64,000 bases of DNA from Effrenium voratum (Eukaryota; Sar; Dinophyceae; Suessiales; Symbiodiniaceae), in assembly GCA_963377175.1 (NCBI GenBank), contig CAUJNA010001768.1, forward strand, positions 256,001 to 320,000, given 5' to 3'. A model generated the notes under the pieces. It saw only the letters and a program-made list of their open reading frames with translations. It searched no databases and was not told the origin of the DNA. The position numbers and the translations under genes are program-made. Below are positions 1-13,115 of the stretch, in pieces; position 1 is the stretch's first letter; each line of letters begins with the position of its first letter.

Positions 1-480
1 GTTGAAGGTTCTTTTTTTTTTAAACTAAAAATGCAAAAAGCTGAAAAGGTAAGCAAGTCGGGTAATGAAACAAGGTCTCTTTTTTTTCAAAGGCGGTATG
101 CGCGTAACGCGAAGCTTTCTGGTAAGGACGCAAACTCCTGCGGCCTTTCCGAACTCTCAATGCAACCTGCACACGAAGGTATGTATCCCATTTCTCTGCT
201 GCTATCTCGTGTTGGACACTTTTCAGGATGAACCATCCTGAACTATGGCCAGCCCAGAAAGTGCCCTCAGACAGAACAGATCTTCCCTCATGCAGCAAAC
301 AAAGGGCACCTCAACTTCTCCCTTTGCTAAATGGATGCATTCCGCTGGCACAAAATAGAAGGACTCCTCAGACATCTTTTTGAACTGGGTGCTTAGGTGG
401 TCTGGAAAATATCGCTCTGCCCTTCCTTCCGTCTCTTAGAAGAAAGCAAAGCTATTTGCCGAGTATTTGGCCCAAACCAC

Positions 481-547
481 TCCGCCTCCCCGGGCCGCAT
501 GGAGGCGGCGGCTAGCTGCCAGGCAGCCAGCGCCTGGCGATTTGACC
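481..547 (-). CDS. FKBP-type prolyl isomerase, exon (C-terminal half of FK domain)
   Basis: Last FKBP exon seen in the window; the gene continues past the left edge. Its 21 full codons read S-N-R-Q-A-L-A-A-W-Q then LAAASMRPGEA. This is the conserved 'aW..A...M..GE' segment of FK506-binding domains, where the Trp lies in the floor of the active site. Acceptor AAG|GG and donor GA|GTGG give phases that fit the exon at 1,649-1,742 (split Gly codon). The 3' boundary is less certain than the 5' one. The intron upstream contains a ~104-bp inverted-repeat element and a TCA/TCG microsatellite. Confidence 0.6.
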
Positions 548-592
548 CTTGGCGTCAAGAACCCAAATGACATCCAAACAAAGGAGCTATAC

Positions 593-802
593 CGTATCAT
601 CATCATCATCATCATCATTATCATCATCATCATCATCAGCATCGTCGTCCTCGTCATCATCATACTCATCGTCGTCGTCATCCTCATCATCCTCATCGTC
701 GTCGTCGTCATCATCATCGTCATCATCGTCGTCGTCATCATCGTTGTCGCCGTCGTCGTTATCATCATCGTCGTCGTCGTCGTCGCTATCATCATTTGAT
801 AT
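593..802. repeat. TCA/TCG trinucleotide microsatellite
   Basis: About 200 bp of imperfect (TCA/TCG)n. It lies in the predicted FKBP intron. The poly-Ile and poly-Ser reading frames across it are repeat artefacts. Confidence 0.95.
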
Positions 803-1500
803 AATTTCCTGTGATGGGCGTCATGACCAAAACTGATCAGGACATCCTTCGTACTGGCTATTCATCTTCTGCTACGTGGTTTCCGGGTGCTTCAAGCAAG
901 ATCAAGCTCGTTGTGAGGCGCTGGCAAACCACAGCAGATGCTGGCAGGGGTTCCTCTGATGAGTGCGGTCCTCTAGATTAATCCGCTAACATTGCCATTG
1001 AAATTGAGAAATAGGTTAAATCCTGCATATGGGGAGTAGTACTGAGGGTATTGAGGACCGAAGCTTACGCCTGGTGTCAAAGATGCCTGGCGAAAGGCAC
1101 TTTTCATCGTATGTGATTCCTTTGCCATGTGTGGCTCTGCCCGAAATAGGCATCTACTCACCCCCCCCTACCCAATGGAGCTCAGCATGCGCTCACAACC
1201 CTCGAGCGCTTCGACGTCGGAGCTTTGGGCGGCTGACATGACCCGGCGTTCTGTATGCCAAGTCAAGCGGAGCTTGATGGATGCAGCTTTGGGGTCCCAC
1301 TGTTGAACATTCAGTGCACAGCACCAACACGACGCACTTTCTTCCCAGCTGTCATTCCTGCAAGACACAAAAACACACATGTAGAGGCGCGCGTTGCATT
1401 GATCAATCTTGTCACATGATCATATGTCTCAGGCACGCACACCTTTGCTGAAATACACACACACACACCTCCAAAGCAAACGGCAGAATTAAATCGGCAT

Positions 1501-1604
1501 GTGGCTGTGGCTCAAAAAACCGGTACCAAAATGGAACCCTGGTAGGAGCAAACATGGACCAAAACCTGCGTAGCCCCTCCTGTTTAATTTTGAGCCACAC
1601 CCAT
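1501..1604 (-). mobile_element. MITE-like element, family B, copy 1
   Basis: A ~104-bp element with terminal inverted repeats of the form GTGGCTGTGGCTCAAAA / TTTTGAGCCACACCCAT. It is related to copies at 5,951-6,058 and 27,352-27,457 and inverted relative to them. It has no coding capacity and lies in the predicted FKBP intron, 45 bp below the exon at 1,649-1,742. Confidence 0.75.
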
Positions 1605-1648
1605 GTATACCCTTTCCACCCCTTTTTGGCGCCATGCCTGCTGACCAC

Positions 1649-1742
1649 CCAGCTGGAACGCGAAGGGCGTGCTCCGCTTCTTCTCCCGGCTGGTGTCCAC
1701 GCGCTTGCCGTCGCCCAAAAACGTGGCGTAGTGGAGGTTCAC
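1649..1742 (-). CDS. FKBP-type prolyl isomerase, exon (N-terminal half of FK domain)
   Basis: This exon encodes the FK506-binding domain core. After acceptor ACCAG|GTG it reads VNLHYATFLGDGKRVDTSRE, matching the family signature 'v.vhY.g.l.dGk.fDsSr', then a short basic loop and PFAFQLG, matching 'pf.F.lG'. FKBPs catalyse cis-trans isomerisation of Xaa-Pro bonds; the Tyr and the Asp of D-x-S line the active site. The donor is CTGG|GTGGTC. Phase 0 in and phase 1 out agree with both neighbouring exons. Reading the genomic frame straight through shows a TGA just upstream, but it falls in the intron. Confidence 0.72.
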
Positions 1743-2740
1743 CTGGTCTCAGGGCGTGGGCGTTTTGAGGGCATTCTTGGGCAGGTTCGAAGGGAAGCCA
1801 AAAAGTAAACCAGCATGGTGGTGGTTTCTTGTTGGTAGTTTGTCTTTGTTTGCTGTGTGGTTGTTTCCCCGTTGTGGTGTTTTTTTGGCCCCCATTTTGT
1901 TGTGAGGGAACTGCCGACATGGGCTTCTTCGTTCCTTTGGGTGTCCTTTTGATGAGTTGCAAAAAAAATGGGTCTGGACAAGTTAAAACATTAGTCACAT
2001 GACAAATCCCGTGTTGGTGTCCGTTTGGGAAACTTAGATATTGAAGTAGGGTCTCCCCAAATCTTCACCACCTTCCCTTTGCCATGCTAAACCAAGTACC
2101 AAGCAACGCCCAACACTAGTCAGAGAGGACCCAAGAGGGCCGAAGGAGGACCGAAAAGGACCGATACTAAACTAGCACAACGCCGTACACAAGTTGTACA
2201 AACCAACACTAAGCCAATACTAAGAGTGCTAAGGTAGCACTGGGCGATACTAAACCAATTCCAAACCAATACTAAGCCAGCACTAAGCAATACTACAGGA
2301 ATACTAGACTGCACCAACGCCAACATGTACTCTTGGGGAGCTGTTGTGGGAGTGGGGGGGCATTACCCTCAACTTACGTTTGGGCTGGTCAAACATTGTC
2401 GGAGAAAATGCAACACCCATTGCTTGTTGCATCTAATTCCCACGTTACACTGCAAGTCAAGGGAATGACCTTCCATTGATGTACCGCCATTCCTTGTCAT
2501 TTTGCTTGCACCATCTTTTGTCATGAGGTGAGGCTTGTCTCAAAATGCGCCCCCTCAGCCCCCCCCCTCAAATGTTTTGTCTCCCCTATCAACAAAACAG
2601 GCAACCACCACAACAGCATGGGAAGCTCACTTCCTGAGCGAATTGGCCAAACAAGTCCGAACTTCTTTTGTTTGCCTCTGAAATGGTCCAACCCCCAAAA
2701 GTTTAAAGTCCAAGAACTCAGGCAGTGCGGAAGAACGTAC

Positions 2741-2860
2741 GCCTTTCTTGGGCCGAGGGGCACGGGCGTGTGGCGCCGGCAGGTTGCCGAGGCCCTCGCG
2801 GTGGACGTATTTCCAGAGCCCGCCTCGCGCGCCGCTTCCACCGGGGTCGCAAGACCAGCG
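2741..2860 (-). CDS. FKBP-type prolyl isomerase, exon before FK domain core
   Basis: A 40-codon exon, phase 0 at both ends (acceptor GTCAG|CGC, donor GGC|GTACGT). It reads ...GGLWKYVHREGLGNLP... and ends PRPKKG, which joins in frame to VNLHY of the next exon. 'GGvlK.v..eG.G..p' followed by 'kG..V.vhY' is the usual N-terminal part of an FK domain. GC content is far above that of the flanks, as in the other exons here. The opposite strand is also open, but only the minus frame makes a family match. Confidence 0.65.
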
Positions 2861-3162
2861 CTGACTTTGAGCGACCAGCTCCCTTTGAATTCAGAAGGCC
2901 GCACAGGAGAAAGAGGCTGCAAACATGGTACATCTGCACAAACAATAGCCTCGACTCATTAAAGCAAACGGACACCAGCACCAGTATGGACCTTGTTAAA
3001 AAAAATGGAACAAGAAGAACAACAGTCAAAAGCCGTCCAGCAACAAAGCCCCACTATTCCAGCCACAAAACCTCCCTCCAATTTCGGCACCACACCTCTT
3101 CCGATTTCTTTCAACCACTCCCCAAACTGGATTCCCTCTACCGTGTACCACCTCTACCCCAT

Positions 3163-3275
3163 CTAGGTCCTCCAGTAGAGAGGTTAGAATAAGGGTACCC
3201 TTTTTCTGTAGTCTATTTTAGTAGGGGAACCCTCCCCCAAAAAAGGGGAGAGAAGGGCACTACTGGGGCACCTAG
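3163..3275 (+). mobile_element. MITE-like element, family A, copy 1
   Basis: A 113-bp element bounded by CTAG, with inverted termini CTAGGTCCTCCAGTAGAG / CACTACTGGGGCACCTAG. Four copies are seen in the window (also near 13.0, 56.8 and 57.3 kb). The interior is GGTTAGAATAAGGGTACC, a T/C run, then TAGTAGGGGAACCCTCCCCC. Non-coding. Confidence 0.85.
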
Positions 3276-3300
3276 CCATCGAATCCGAAAAAAAATAGGC

Positions 3301-3354
3301 GCCTCCCAGGTCTTCACTCCGCAAGGCCTCGGCCTTCAACTGCTCCACGTCCAC
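3301..3354 (-). CDS. Predicted exon, N-terminal part of FKBP gene
   Basis: An 18-codon exon with acceptor TTCGCAG|GTG and GC-type donor GGC|GCCTAT. It encodes VDVEQLKAEALRSEDLGG, a charged helical segment. No family match of its own; it is assigned to the FKBP gene by position and by phase (0 in, 0 out). Confidence 0.45.
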
Positions 3355-4327
3355 CTGCGAAGGGTTGCTCCACCAAACTGTGTTTTTTCTGGTTGTCTGG
3401 TCGCTCAACAAACACATGGGGAAAAATAGCAAACAGGGACATTTGTTTTTCGTTGTTCGTTTTTGTTGTTGTTCTTTTCCTTTTTTGTTTTTTTTTTTTC
3501 CGTTTTCCCCCCTTGTTTCTTTCTTTGTTTGTTGTCCTGTTGCTCTACGGACACATGGGGCAAAAAGCAAAAAAAAGGACCCACAAAGATGGTCTCTCTT
3601 GGGCTGCTCAACACAGAATGGCTTTCTTTGTTGTCAACCAAAATTCCATGGGGGCCATGTCCTGAGAGGGGGGGCCTCGTTGGCCCACCCTGGAATAGGT
3701 TCTCACATTCTTCCTGGGCATCCTGACCACCATGGGCATACATGATTCTGACCGTAGTTAAAATCCCGGAAACAATGTTTGCTATTTTGGAGCCGACTCT
3801 TTTTCGCACCTTTTCCGTGCCATGCCTCAAGCAGGAAACTCCAAACTGGTTGGACATTATTCCAACCCCTCCCACACACGCAAGAACCACCATCGCATTC
3901 CCCAGCAATCACCAGGCGGCCAACAGCCGAACCGGCACTATCCAAACATATCATCAACTATTCCTGGGGTCCATAAGTTGTCATGAACTTTGCAAAAGCA
4001 ATCAAGGTGACCCCAACTCCCCCCCTTCAAACATTATTCCAAACAAATAATTCCGGAAAATAATGTCTCCTGGGGCGACCCCGGAATATTGTTTCAATGG
4101 GTGGCCCAGTAAAAAACCCGCTTTGAGGCTTCCTGTTCAAACTGGAGGCTGCCTTTTGACTCGGAGACGTTCTGGCAAGTTCGGTGCCTGGCAAAACTTA
4201 TCACCAGACGAATCCCTTGGGCACCTCCCAAGGACAATGGACAGGCCATTCTGCTAGAGGCAGCCCATGAAATTGGTAGCCTTCATCGCCGGACAAATGG
4301 GTAGCTGTTGGACTCGGGAACTGCCAC

Positions 4328-4422
4328 CAAGTCTTCGGAAGTTTCGCCCCCGGCACTTCCCGCCTGCTCTGCCATCACAAAGCTGAGTCTGTGCTCTGAC
4401 TCCTGCGCGGAGACCATTTCGG
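4328..4422 (-). CDS. Predicted exon, upstream part of FKBP gene
   Basis: An open GC-richer block after acceptor CTATAG|CC with donor TTG|GTGGCA. It encodes an acidic segment beginning EMVSAQESEHRLSF and ending GGETSEDL. It joins in phase 0 to the exon at 3,301-3,354. Assignment to the FKBP gene rests on strand, order and phase only. A further open exon-like block (5,038-5,102) lies upstream, but its phase does not connect directly. Confidence 0.35.
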
Positions 4423-5037
4423 CTATAGTGGTAACATCCCCAGGCTCCCTTGGAATCCGTCTTTCACAAAAACACCAAGCACCAGAGAAAGGGGTGCCTC
4501 AAAAAAGAACTATGGTTGAACAGAACTGGAAGTCGCTGGATCGGCACAAACACACACACACACACAAGCATCTTTGCCAAAGGACCTGCAGAGAATGCCG
4601 AATCGTGCAGCTGATCTTTGCTTCTCCCTCCTGTCAACATGGCTCGGACTTTATGAATTGCATCATCTGGACTTGACTCAAAGTCGGGCTCTGATCATGT
4701 TGATCCTTTTGAAACCAGCCAAGTTTGAGACATACGTTTGAGCCTTTCAATATTGACATTGTCTCACCAAAAGGACGTTCAATCCCGTCTTGAAATGGGC
4801 CCCTGGCTATTGCTTGCTCGGGCAAGGGAGCACTGCATCTTTCATGCCACGGGATTGTCAGCTTGCCCAGATGGCACCAGAGCCATAAGAGTTGTCCGCA
4901 ACACCGGCGAAATCAAAGGTTCATCGAGGGGCCCATAAGAGTGGTCGCCCCCACGGCCTCTGGCCTTTTGAGAGACTTTGTCAGGCTCCATGCGGCCCCT
5001 TGGAACCACTTCGACCCCCAAGGTGAGGCTGCCAAAC

Positions 5038-5102
5038 TCCCTGAATCGGGTCCTCAGAGTTGGGATCGGCGATGGCCTGGCCCAGTGCCGCGTTAAACGA
5101 GG
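5038..5102 (-). CDS. Candidate host exon, product unknown
   Basis: An open block after acceptor GTCAG|CC, with codon use like the other exons, reading SFNAALGQAIADPNSEDPIQ plus Gly before donor GGA|GTTTGG. No family recognised. It could belong to the FKBP gene or to an upstream gene. Confidence 0.3.
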
Positions 5103-5950
5103 CTGACCCGGATTTTTGCTCAGGTCCTGTGCAGCAAGGCAGCTGCGCTCTGCTTGCCTTTCTATTCGGTGTCTTCATGTCTATTCTCCTTTCCCTCACC
5201 TACAAATGAACCTCTGTGTAATCAAGGTAGATAGTAGTGAAACAAAGACAATAAAATAAGACATGACGAGATTATAGTTGTAGTGGTCTCATGGAGATAC
5301 ATTTCAATGAATATATAATTTCAATAAACTCTGATGATGATACGTCGTTTACCATGCAATAACATTTGACATATCAGATTCCAATTGAACAACAAGTGAC
5401 AGCAGCAGCTTGAACAGGTAAGGAGAAACGAGGAGATCAAAACAGGCAAGCATACATGGAGCCAGTATAAGATGTCTAGTCTTAGACATCATTTATCTGG
5501 CTCGTTTTCTTTCTTGGATGGCTTGCTCGCCAAACATCTCTTGATTCTCAACTGCGCGCTCTGAACATCTGAGGCAAGCAGGGTACTGAGACATTTTCCA
5601 GGTACCAATCAGAATGGGCTTGCGCACATTGCGTGTTTTTGGACTGTCATTTTGCTGACTATTCCTTGCCAGGTACCGCTGCAAACCTACCATGCAGGTT
5701 GCACCTCACCGTTTCATCCACAGCTCATTTCGCTTCGCTCTCGATGTTGGGCCTAGGAGCTTCTAGGACCGGCGGGGAATCCAGGAAGCCCAGGCAGCTA
5801 TGAAACCAACCCCACGCAGCTAGGAAACAGGGCCGCCTCCTCATCCCTGCGCTCGAAGACGCAGAGCTGGGTGCAAGGGCCTGAAGATTGCCAGTCCAAT
5901 GCGACTTCATGACATGGCCGTTGCAGTGCGGTGCTACCTGTCTGTTTTTG

Positions 5951-6058
5951 ATATGGGTGTGGGTCAAAACTAAACCACCAGGGGACCGCGGGTTTTAGTC
6001 CAAGTTTCCACTTACCAGGGTTCCTTTTTGGGTACCTATTTCTGACCCACAGCCATAT
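5951..6058 (+). mobile_element. MITE-like element, family B, copy 2
   Basis: A 108-bp element whose ends form the inverted repeat ATATGGGTGTGGGTCA / TGACCCACAGCCATAT. The interior CCACCAGGGGACC and GGGTACC blocks are shared with the copy at 27,352. No coding capacity. Confidence 0.8.
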
Positions 6059-7640
6059 GTCAACATCTACGCGTGTTTACTTGAGCGGAACAAAACCACC
6101 ATTTCATTGGGGCACCCTTTGATGGTCGTCATTTGCATGGGAATTTACATGGGTATTCCCCATATAGATTCATAGCCATAGGAAATGTCCAGGTGACATG
6201 CTCGCCCGGGAGTCTGCTGGTTGCCACTCTTGAAGCTATACAATTGGTTTCCTTGTTTTGCCGGTTTTTAACAGTTGCAAGTCATACCTCGACTCAAGCC
6301 CGAAAATATCCGGAACGTCGCCCATTTACGTCCTCTGAGCTGGTTTTAGTTGTCAAACATGCGGTGTCTTCTGGAGATGCTTTCTTTCAGCGGCTTCCTT
6401 CCTTCCTTCCAATGCAACAAGGGGCCCTACATGGGGCCAGCTTGGAGATCGGTACATGGGAGTTCAGCGACCAGGCCACCCCCCGCCCCCCCCCCCCAAA
6501 CAGCATACCCCAAGAAACTAATGAAGAGCAAGAGCAAGCCGTCGCGCGGATGTGCAGCTCAATGCAGAGAGAGCATGCGGGGGCAGCTTCCCCAACAAAC
6601 ACCTGTCCCCCTCAAGTATATAACTCCAACCTCAGGCCACTTCTCAAGCTGACCCCTGGCAAACAAACCCCCGGCAACTTACCCCTGGCAACATCAAGAC
6701 GAAACCGCACAACTTGTTCCCCCGCAAAACCTGGAAGCCATCTCAAGAACCACACAGAAACAAGGAAAAACATTTTACCCTGCGAACATGTCAGCTGGGC
6801 TGATGGACCCAGGTCAGCCGATCGCCGTGAATCGGCGATTCGCCTGCCTTGGGACTCGAAGCCATCGAGGTGGCCCACCCCGCCGAACTCCGAGATCCAA
6901 TAGCCTCGCGCTGGGAAGGGGTGGGGAGCCGGGGGGGGGAGGCCGGGGGGGATGATGCCCTGGCAACAATGGAAGCTGACAATGGATGGTTTTGAAAAGA
7001 ATGGAGTCTTGAAAAGCCTCCTCACTTCCATGGTTCTTGGAACAAGGGTATGGTCTCAAACTTGGGACCAATGTGTTAGGAGGGTGTTGTATGTGCCGTC
7101 AACGTTCATGCCAATCTGGGCTACCCAAATGTGGAACCTAACTGTTGCCTTCTGAACACTGTGCCACTTGTAGGTTCAATCCACGGCGGGCACAATGTTG
7201 TCAGCAACTCCCCTGCATTGAGACACTAAAAGCCACAGCGCCAGCCGCTCTGAGCGCTGCGGGCGAGCGACCATCGGTCAGGAGGCCAGACTGAAAGGCA
7301 AAGCCGTTGGGTTTGCGAAGCATAACGAAGGAAACACAGGAAAGGCGACTGTAGGAAGGGCACGCCTGGCGTTTGCCACAAGTCAACAGAATCAAAGTTT
7401 ATCCAGAATCAGCGTGTGACTAGAATAAGCAGGCTGGGCGCTTTTGCCAGGTTAAAATATCCGCTTTAACGCCACATATCCCACAGGATCCTAGGGTTTG
7501 GTTAAGATTCATCAATCAAGTGCCATGTTTAAGAGGGGGGCTAGGCAGCGGTTTGGCTTTGGTTTCCTGGCTTAGTCAAGGACCTCCCCACTTTCCCCCC
7601 TTTCAGAGCTTCTATGCTACTACTTGGTCCCTCTTCGTAA
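6059..7640. other. Host non-coding stretch
   Basis: No supported gene. A plus-strand open block near 6,850-6,930 (…EVAHPAELRDPIASRWE…) is exon-like in composition but has no family match or clear splice sites. There is a short poly-C run near 6,483-6,497. Confidence 0.5.
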
Positions 7641-7644
7641 ACAA

Positions 7645-8000
<356 letters not shown>

Positions 8001-8320
8001 TGTTTATCTCCCTCTCTCTGTCTCTCTGGCTCTGTGTCTGTGCACGCGCATGCGTGTGGGCGAGGGGAGGCGTGCATGCGTTCGGGCGGGTAGGTGTGTT
8101 ATGGTCATTGTTCCCCGTCGAATCGAAGCAAACGGGGTCCAAGCACTTACCGCAAACAGGTGCGCCCAGGCTCCCAGTATTTGACTTCTTCCCGCTCCGC
8201 GACATCACCCCAGCAGGAAACTCACCTAGAACTGGCCCCAAAAGTGACTAGGCTAGGTTGGCTGAGTCACACAAAGACCCCTTGCGCACTTCGGGGTTCG
8301 GAGCACAAGGGACCCAAAAC

Positions 8321-8373
8321 GTGTCCAAGGCGCCATGGGCGTCACAGGCTGCCTCTGCCCAGCTCCGGAACTC
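8321..8373 (-). CDS. Candidate host exon, product unknown
   Basis: A short GC-richer open block with acceptor AGTCAG|GAG and donor AC|GTTTTG, encoding EFRSWAEAACDAHGALD. It could be a 3' exon of the dioxygenase gene or part of another minus-strand gene. No domain recognised. Confidence 0.25.
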
Positions 8374-10326
8374 CTGACTCTCGTGGCCAAAACGACGTGG
8401 GCAGATTACTGGAGCACCTGTCAAAACAGGGGTATCCTCAAAAGGGGTATCCTCAAAAGCAGACACCCACCTTTTACTCCACCTTGGTGCTGAAAAGCCT
8501 GGCCAATGACTCATCAGAAAGGAACTCGGTCGAACTAATTGAAAAAACACGGCACGAAAAGTATCACGGGGCCAGACAAGGCGAACACATGTAGGCTGGC
8601 CTACCAACAAGTTTCTATCCTCCATTGCGATTTTGCTTTGAGTAAGACCTACAAATCCCTCTAGTGCAGCTGAGCCAAGAGGCAAACTTTCAACTTCTTC
8701 CAGCCCACTCACTTGCCCCTCTGACCTGGACATCGGCTCACCTTTTGAAACCTTCAAAAAAGACCAAACTTGGAAAGCTCAACTTGATAGATTCGGTTTT
8801 GGGTCGATGCACTGTTGCAAGGCGTGAAGAGGGGCCTGCAGAGCCGTCCTGACGGCTCCACTCGCGCTCATGGTCTGAGTGCCGGAATTGCCGGGGCTTG
8901 GCCTGACGGAGAGAAATCGCCGGGAGCGAATTCAGCCGCCGCTTTTGGATCTGACCGCTTCGACATGTTGAGTGTGTGTGTGTGTTTCATGGAAACCAGC
9001 AAAAAGGGAAACTCTGCAGAATATCCTTGTTCTGCTCGGTATTTTGTCAGTTTCCTGCAGAATTTCCTGTGGCTAGCTTCCGTGAGTGTTTGGTGTATTC
9101 TTGTAGAGATTTAATGTTTATTGCAAAATCTGACAAGGACACCAGGACACATTCAGGAGCCCCACAGTCGCAGAAAGCCTTCGGCCCCGGCAAGAAATGC
9201 CCCCTTTTTTTCTGGGGCACAAAAATAGGTCATAGTAGGATTGACAACCCCTGTGAGTAGCTTGCTCCTGCAGTGCTTCAACTGGGAGTGTTCATCTCCC
9301 TCATGCCAATTTTTGAATGGGTGTCCCGTAGGCTACGCGCAGCTTGAGAGTCACATGAACAAAATCAAATCCGGTTGACTTGGGAAGCCAACCACTTAAG
9401 TGTTCTTATCCTCAATTCCTTGCAGGTTAATCCTGACAGCCCCTGCCAAACTCAGGGTCTCCAAAAGACTTCTCACAGGTGCCAGGTGGTTGGGCTCAAA
9501 TAAATGTTTACACTCTGACTTCCAAAAACCGAAGCTCAGCTTTCAAGGGGACACCATGGATTGTAAACTGCACAAGTGCGGAACATGCATGCTGCAACGC
9601 AAGGTGTTGCAGATTCAAACCCAGCCAGCATTTCTATGCAGTCTGGAAGCACGCGGAGTGGTAACCTCACGCTTTTATCCTAAGGCCCTAAGGTATAAAC
9701 AGCCGATCGGTTACGAAGGAGATCTCTCAGGGTCAATATGGGTCAAGGATCATGGTCTGGTGTCATGCACGCGGCAATTGCACTTTGCTATGCAGGGAGC
9801 ATTCCGAGTGCTGGGTTCATTCGAACCTGTTCTCAAGGCAGTTAAAGCCTGACCTAAAATAAGATTACAGCTAGCGTGGAACACAAGAAAGGGCGTCGTC
9901 GAATAAGGCCTCTCTCTGGCTTGCCAATTTGGGTTACCCTTCAAAAGACTTAAGCCCAGGGGTGGGATCTGCATGCTGCATAAAAGGATCCCTCAGGTTG
10001 TTGGGGCCTGTGAGCGGAGTACATACAAGGAAACCCACAAGTCCGATACCAAGTGCTTACGAGATTTGGGTGAATAGGCTTGAAAGAACAATCCACCTAT
10101 TCACAAATCGGACCACTTAAAAGAAAACACTCTCAATTCACGGGTTTTTGCTTGTATCCCAGGGGCCCGGTGAACAAATTTGAGCCACTGGGACCCCCAG
10201 TCAGGGTAGGATTTGCAGCAAAGACCGGGGAAGTCAATTTCGCATTGAAACCTGATTTCACGTGATTCCTCTTAAATTGACAACCAGATGCTTAAAAGGG
10301 AAATATAGGGAGCCCCTGGGCTCTAC

Positions 10327-10406
10327 GGTCATCCTGCAAACAGCTCGAGCGTTGCGCACCTCAGCCTCTTCCTCGTCGCTGCTTTCTCCGAAGTCCGCGT
10401 TGGGGC
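10327..10406 (-). CDS. Candidate host exon, acidic segment
   Basis: A GC-rich island between acceptor CTCGAG|GC and donor ACC|GTAGAG. It encodes PNADFGESSDEEEAEVRNA and a short tail. Composition, strand and splice context match the recognised exons. Function unknown. Confidence 0.3.
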
Positions 10407-13003
10407 CTCGAGGGCCAGACGCTCGCAGAGCTTACGGACGAAAGCAAACCTACCGATGGCGATGGCGGAGAAAAAGCGTTTTTTTGTGTGTGTGTTTTTC
10501 TGCTTTTTTCTTAGGTGGTACCGCAGGACATCAGGACATTGCGGTGGTTTGTTTGCGCACTCGTCATTGCAACAGCACATTCTTGATGGGCGGATGCGAT
10601 TTAGGTGTCCTCATCATTTGCACCGAGCACGTTCGGCCTTACAATTATCCCTGCCCCAATCCTTGGAATGGTCATGGTTAACCTGGTTCAAGTGTCTGTT
10701 CCTATGATAACCAAACAGCACCAGTTTGTAGAACTGATGCCCTTTTTTTGGGTTGCTTTCAAGGAAACCAAAGGTATGATTTTTTGTTGGGAACCCTTTG
10801 GTAGACAGATTTATCTCCTACAATTTTCTAGGGTGTCCGGCTTGACAACTCATCGCCATCTAAAAGGCGCGCCCACTTAAATTGGCACCAAGAGCTTTCC
10901 TGTCGGCCGCAGCTCATGCTGTTTTCATTGGAAGGTCTACGGATAGCTTCGTTCGGTTTCAACGGGAAACCAGCCCCAAACAGGATACCCTCAAAGGACA
11001 CACCTTATGGTTGGCAGGGATTGCAGAAACGGTTTGCGCTTCTCACTGGCACGAGCGATCGTTTGTGCGGAGGGGCAGTGCGCTCATAGCTTTAAGCAAA
11101 CGGATGCGCTCATCGTTGGTGCCCAGGCGTTACTGTAACTCGCTCCAAGCCTGTTCATCGCTAGGGGCGCGCAATTTGGATTGGAGCTAAGTTGCTGATT
11201 GTTGTCAAACGTGTTCTTGGACAAAGATGCATTGTGCTGCATCCCGTTGGCGGATGCGGTTGAATGAGCGCGCTTCTTATGGATGCTGCACGCTATCATT
11301 GGTGAGTGATGCAACGGAATGGGCATAGTCAGCGCCGGGGACCTCAAGACCAAAGGGGTTTTATATAGGAGCACTCTCATTCTGGGCGCCGGTCTCGTGA
11401 CCACCACCACCTGCGGCTGCAGCGCGAAGAGGGCGGCGGGCCTAGGCCATTCCCTCCTTTGCGTGACCTCGGTCCTTTTGACATGAAACCCAGCTCAACA
11501 GGGTACCGAATGGTTGACTTGACTTGAGCTCGAATTGACTTGGAGGGAAGCCGTATCTCAGGAAGCAGCTAAGTCATATAATCGATTAAACATCAGAACA
11601 ACCCATCACGGCCAAGCGCGGAACACCGGGCACGATTTGTGCGGAGCGAGCCTGATTCACTCAGCATTTTTTAGTTTCTCCACCTAATACAAAAGGCCTC
11701 TCTGGATGAGAACAATCACAATGCTGACGATGGCAATGTCTTTTCCAAGCCCTGACAACCCCCACAGTAAACTGTTGAATGACGTCCCCTACCCTTCCCT
11801 GCTTTGGATTCAAGAAAGTACTGTGAAACCGCTAGTAGCGTGTCAAAAGTACCCAGAACCCAACAGGAGATCCCCAACAAGCCAATCACCCCCCTCCCAT
11901 TTTTCCAGGTTTGTGCCTTTGTTTTCGAAGGGGAAGCTTTTATGCGATGTCTGTTTTGCGCTTCTGCGAAGGCTACCTCGGCAGCTGTACAACGACAAGG
12001 GCAAGAGAGCCCTGATGCTTGCCACAGCCTTGTCCTCGCGCTTTCTGTACAGTTTGAGCGAAGGGTCTGTATCAGACCCTTCCGAGGTCTGGCCAAGGCC
12101 AGCAATTTGCTCAAATAAAACAAAGCATCTCACAGATTGATCCCTGGCCCAGAGTTCATATCTTGGACCGGAAGGAACGGAAACGCGGCAATCCCGGCCC
12201 TTTGCCAAGTAGCCCTTCACTCACACACAGCCTTAGGCGTGTGCGAGGTGTCAGAAACGAGACAAGTAGCATCCGCGCTGACGCAAGCCTCGATGCACCG
12301 GATCTGCTTTGGCTGTTTTGAGTGATAACCAACCTCATCCCTCTCCCAATGACCCCAAATAAAAATAATCTGACGTGTCAGGCGGCGGTGAGTTCCCCCC
12401 AAAAGTGAAGGATCGCATCTGAAATGGAACAGCCCCGATATCAGTCAACCAGAGGCGCATTTCCATCAGTGGCTCTATACCATTTCTCGATTAGATCTGT
12501 CACGTGCGTTGGTCTCCTGCCCATTGACAAGAATGCGATCCAAGCTGGCGCACAAACTTCTCAAAAAAAAAGATGAGCACCCAGCGCTCAAATAGTTAGG
12601 GTTCCCGAAATAGATGTGGTGCTAGGGTGGACACTTTACAATTTGTATCACTTACACATATTCCGTGCTGCAAGCGTCTTGCAGGGGCCGCATTTTTGGC
12701 AAATCACATGTGTTTTAGCACCATTGGTTGCTTCTCAAAACTGGGAAGGCCTGTCTCTGCCAATTTCTGCCCCACTTTGGAGGTAACTGAAATGGTCATG
12801 CGCCAGTCTCCAAGTGAAGCTTCTTCGACCATCCCACCTGCCCAGTGGCCAGTGTAGAACAGGAACTCATCAAAAAAGGAAAAGGGATCATAGCCATTGC
12901 AACTTCACTGACGTACCACAAACAAATATATATATATATATATGTATGTATACGGACAACCATTGAACCACCCGGGAAATCAGACAGCATCCTACTTGTT
13001 CTC

Positions 13004-13115
13004 CTAGGTCCTCCAGTAGAGAGGTTAGAATAAGGGTACCCTTTTTTCTGTAGTCGATTTTAGTGGGGGAACCCTCCCCCGAAAAAGGGTAAAAGGGCAC
13101 TACTGGGGGACCAAG
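13004..13115 (+). mobile_element. MITE-like element, family A, copy 2 (introner candidate)
   Basis: A 112-bp copy of the CTAGGTCC...CTAG family, about 90% like the copy at 3,163 by eye; one end reads CAAG instead of CTAG. On the minus strand the element begins CTTG|GTCCCCCAG and ends GGACCTAG|GAG, so it provides a GT donor and an AG acceptor at its own termini. The predicted 108-bp intron (13,004-13,111) is essentially the element itself. Confidence 0.75.

Noticed and set aside
593..836. Ser-rich or Ile-rich proteins
   Set aside because: Translation of the TCA/TCG microsatellite.
2528..2962. Plus-strand open frame opposite the FKBP exon
   Set aside because: Open because of GC composition; the minus strand alone gives the FK domain match and consistent splice phases.
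7165..7190. tRNA-like GGTTCAATCC loop
   Set aside because: No A box, acceptor stem or anticodon arm can be drawn around it.
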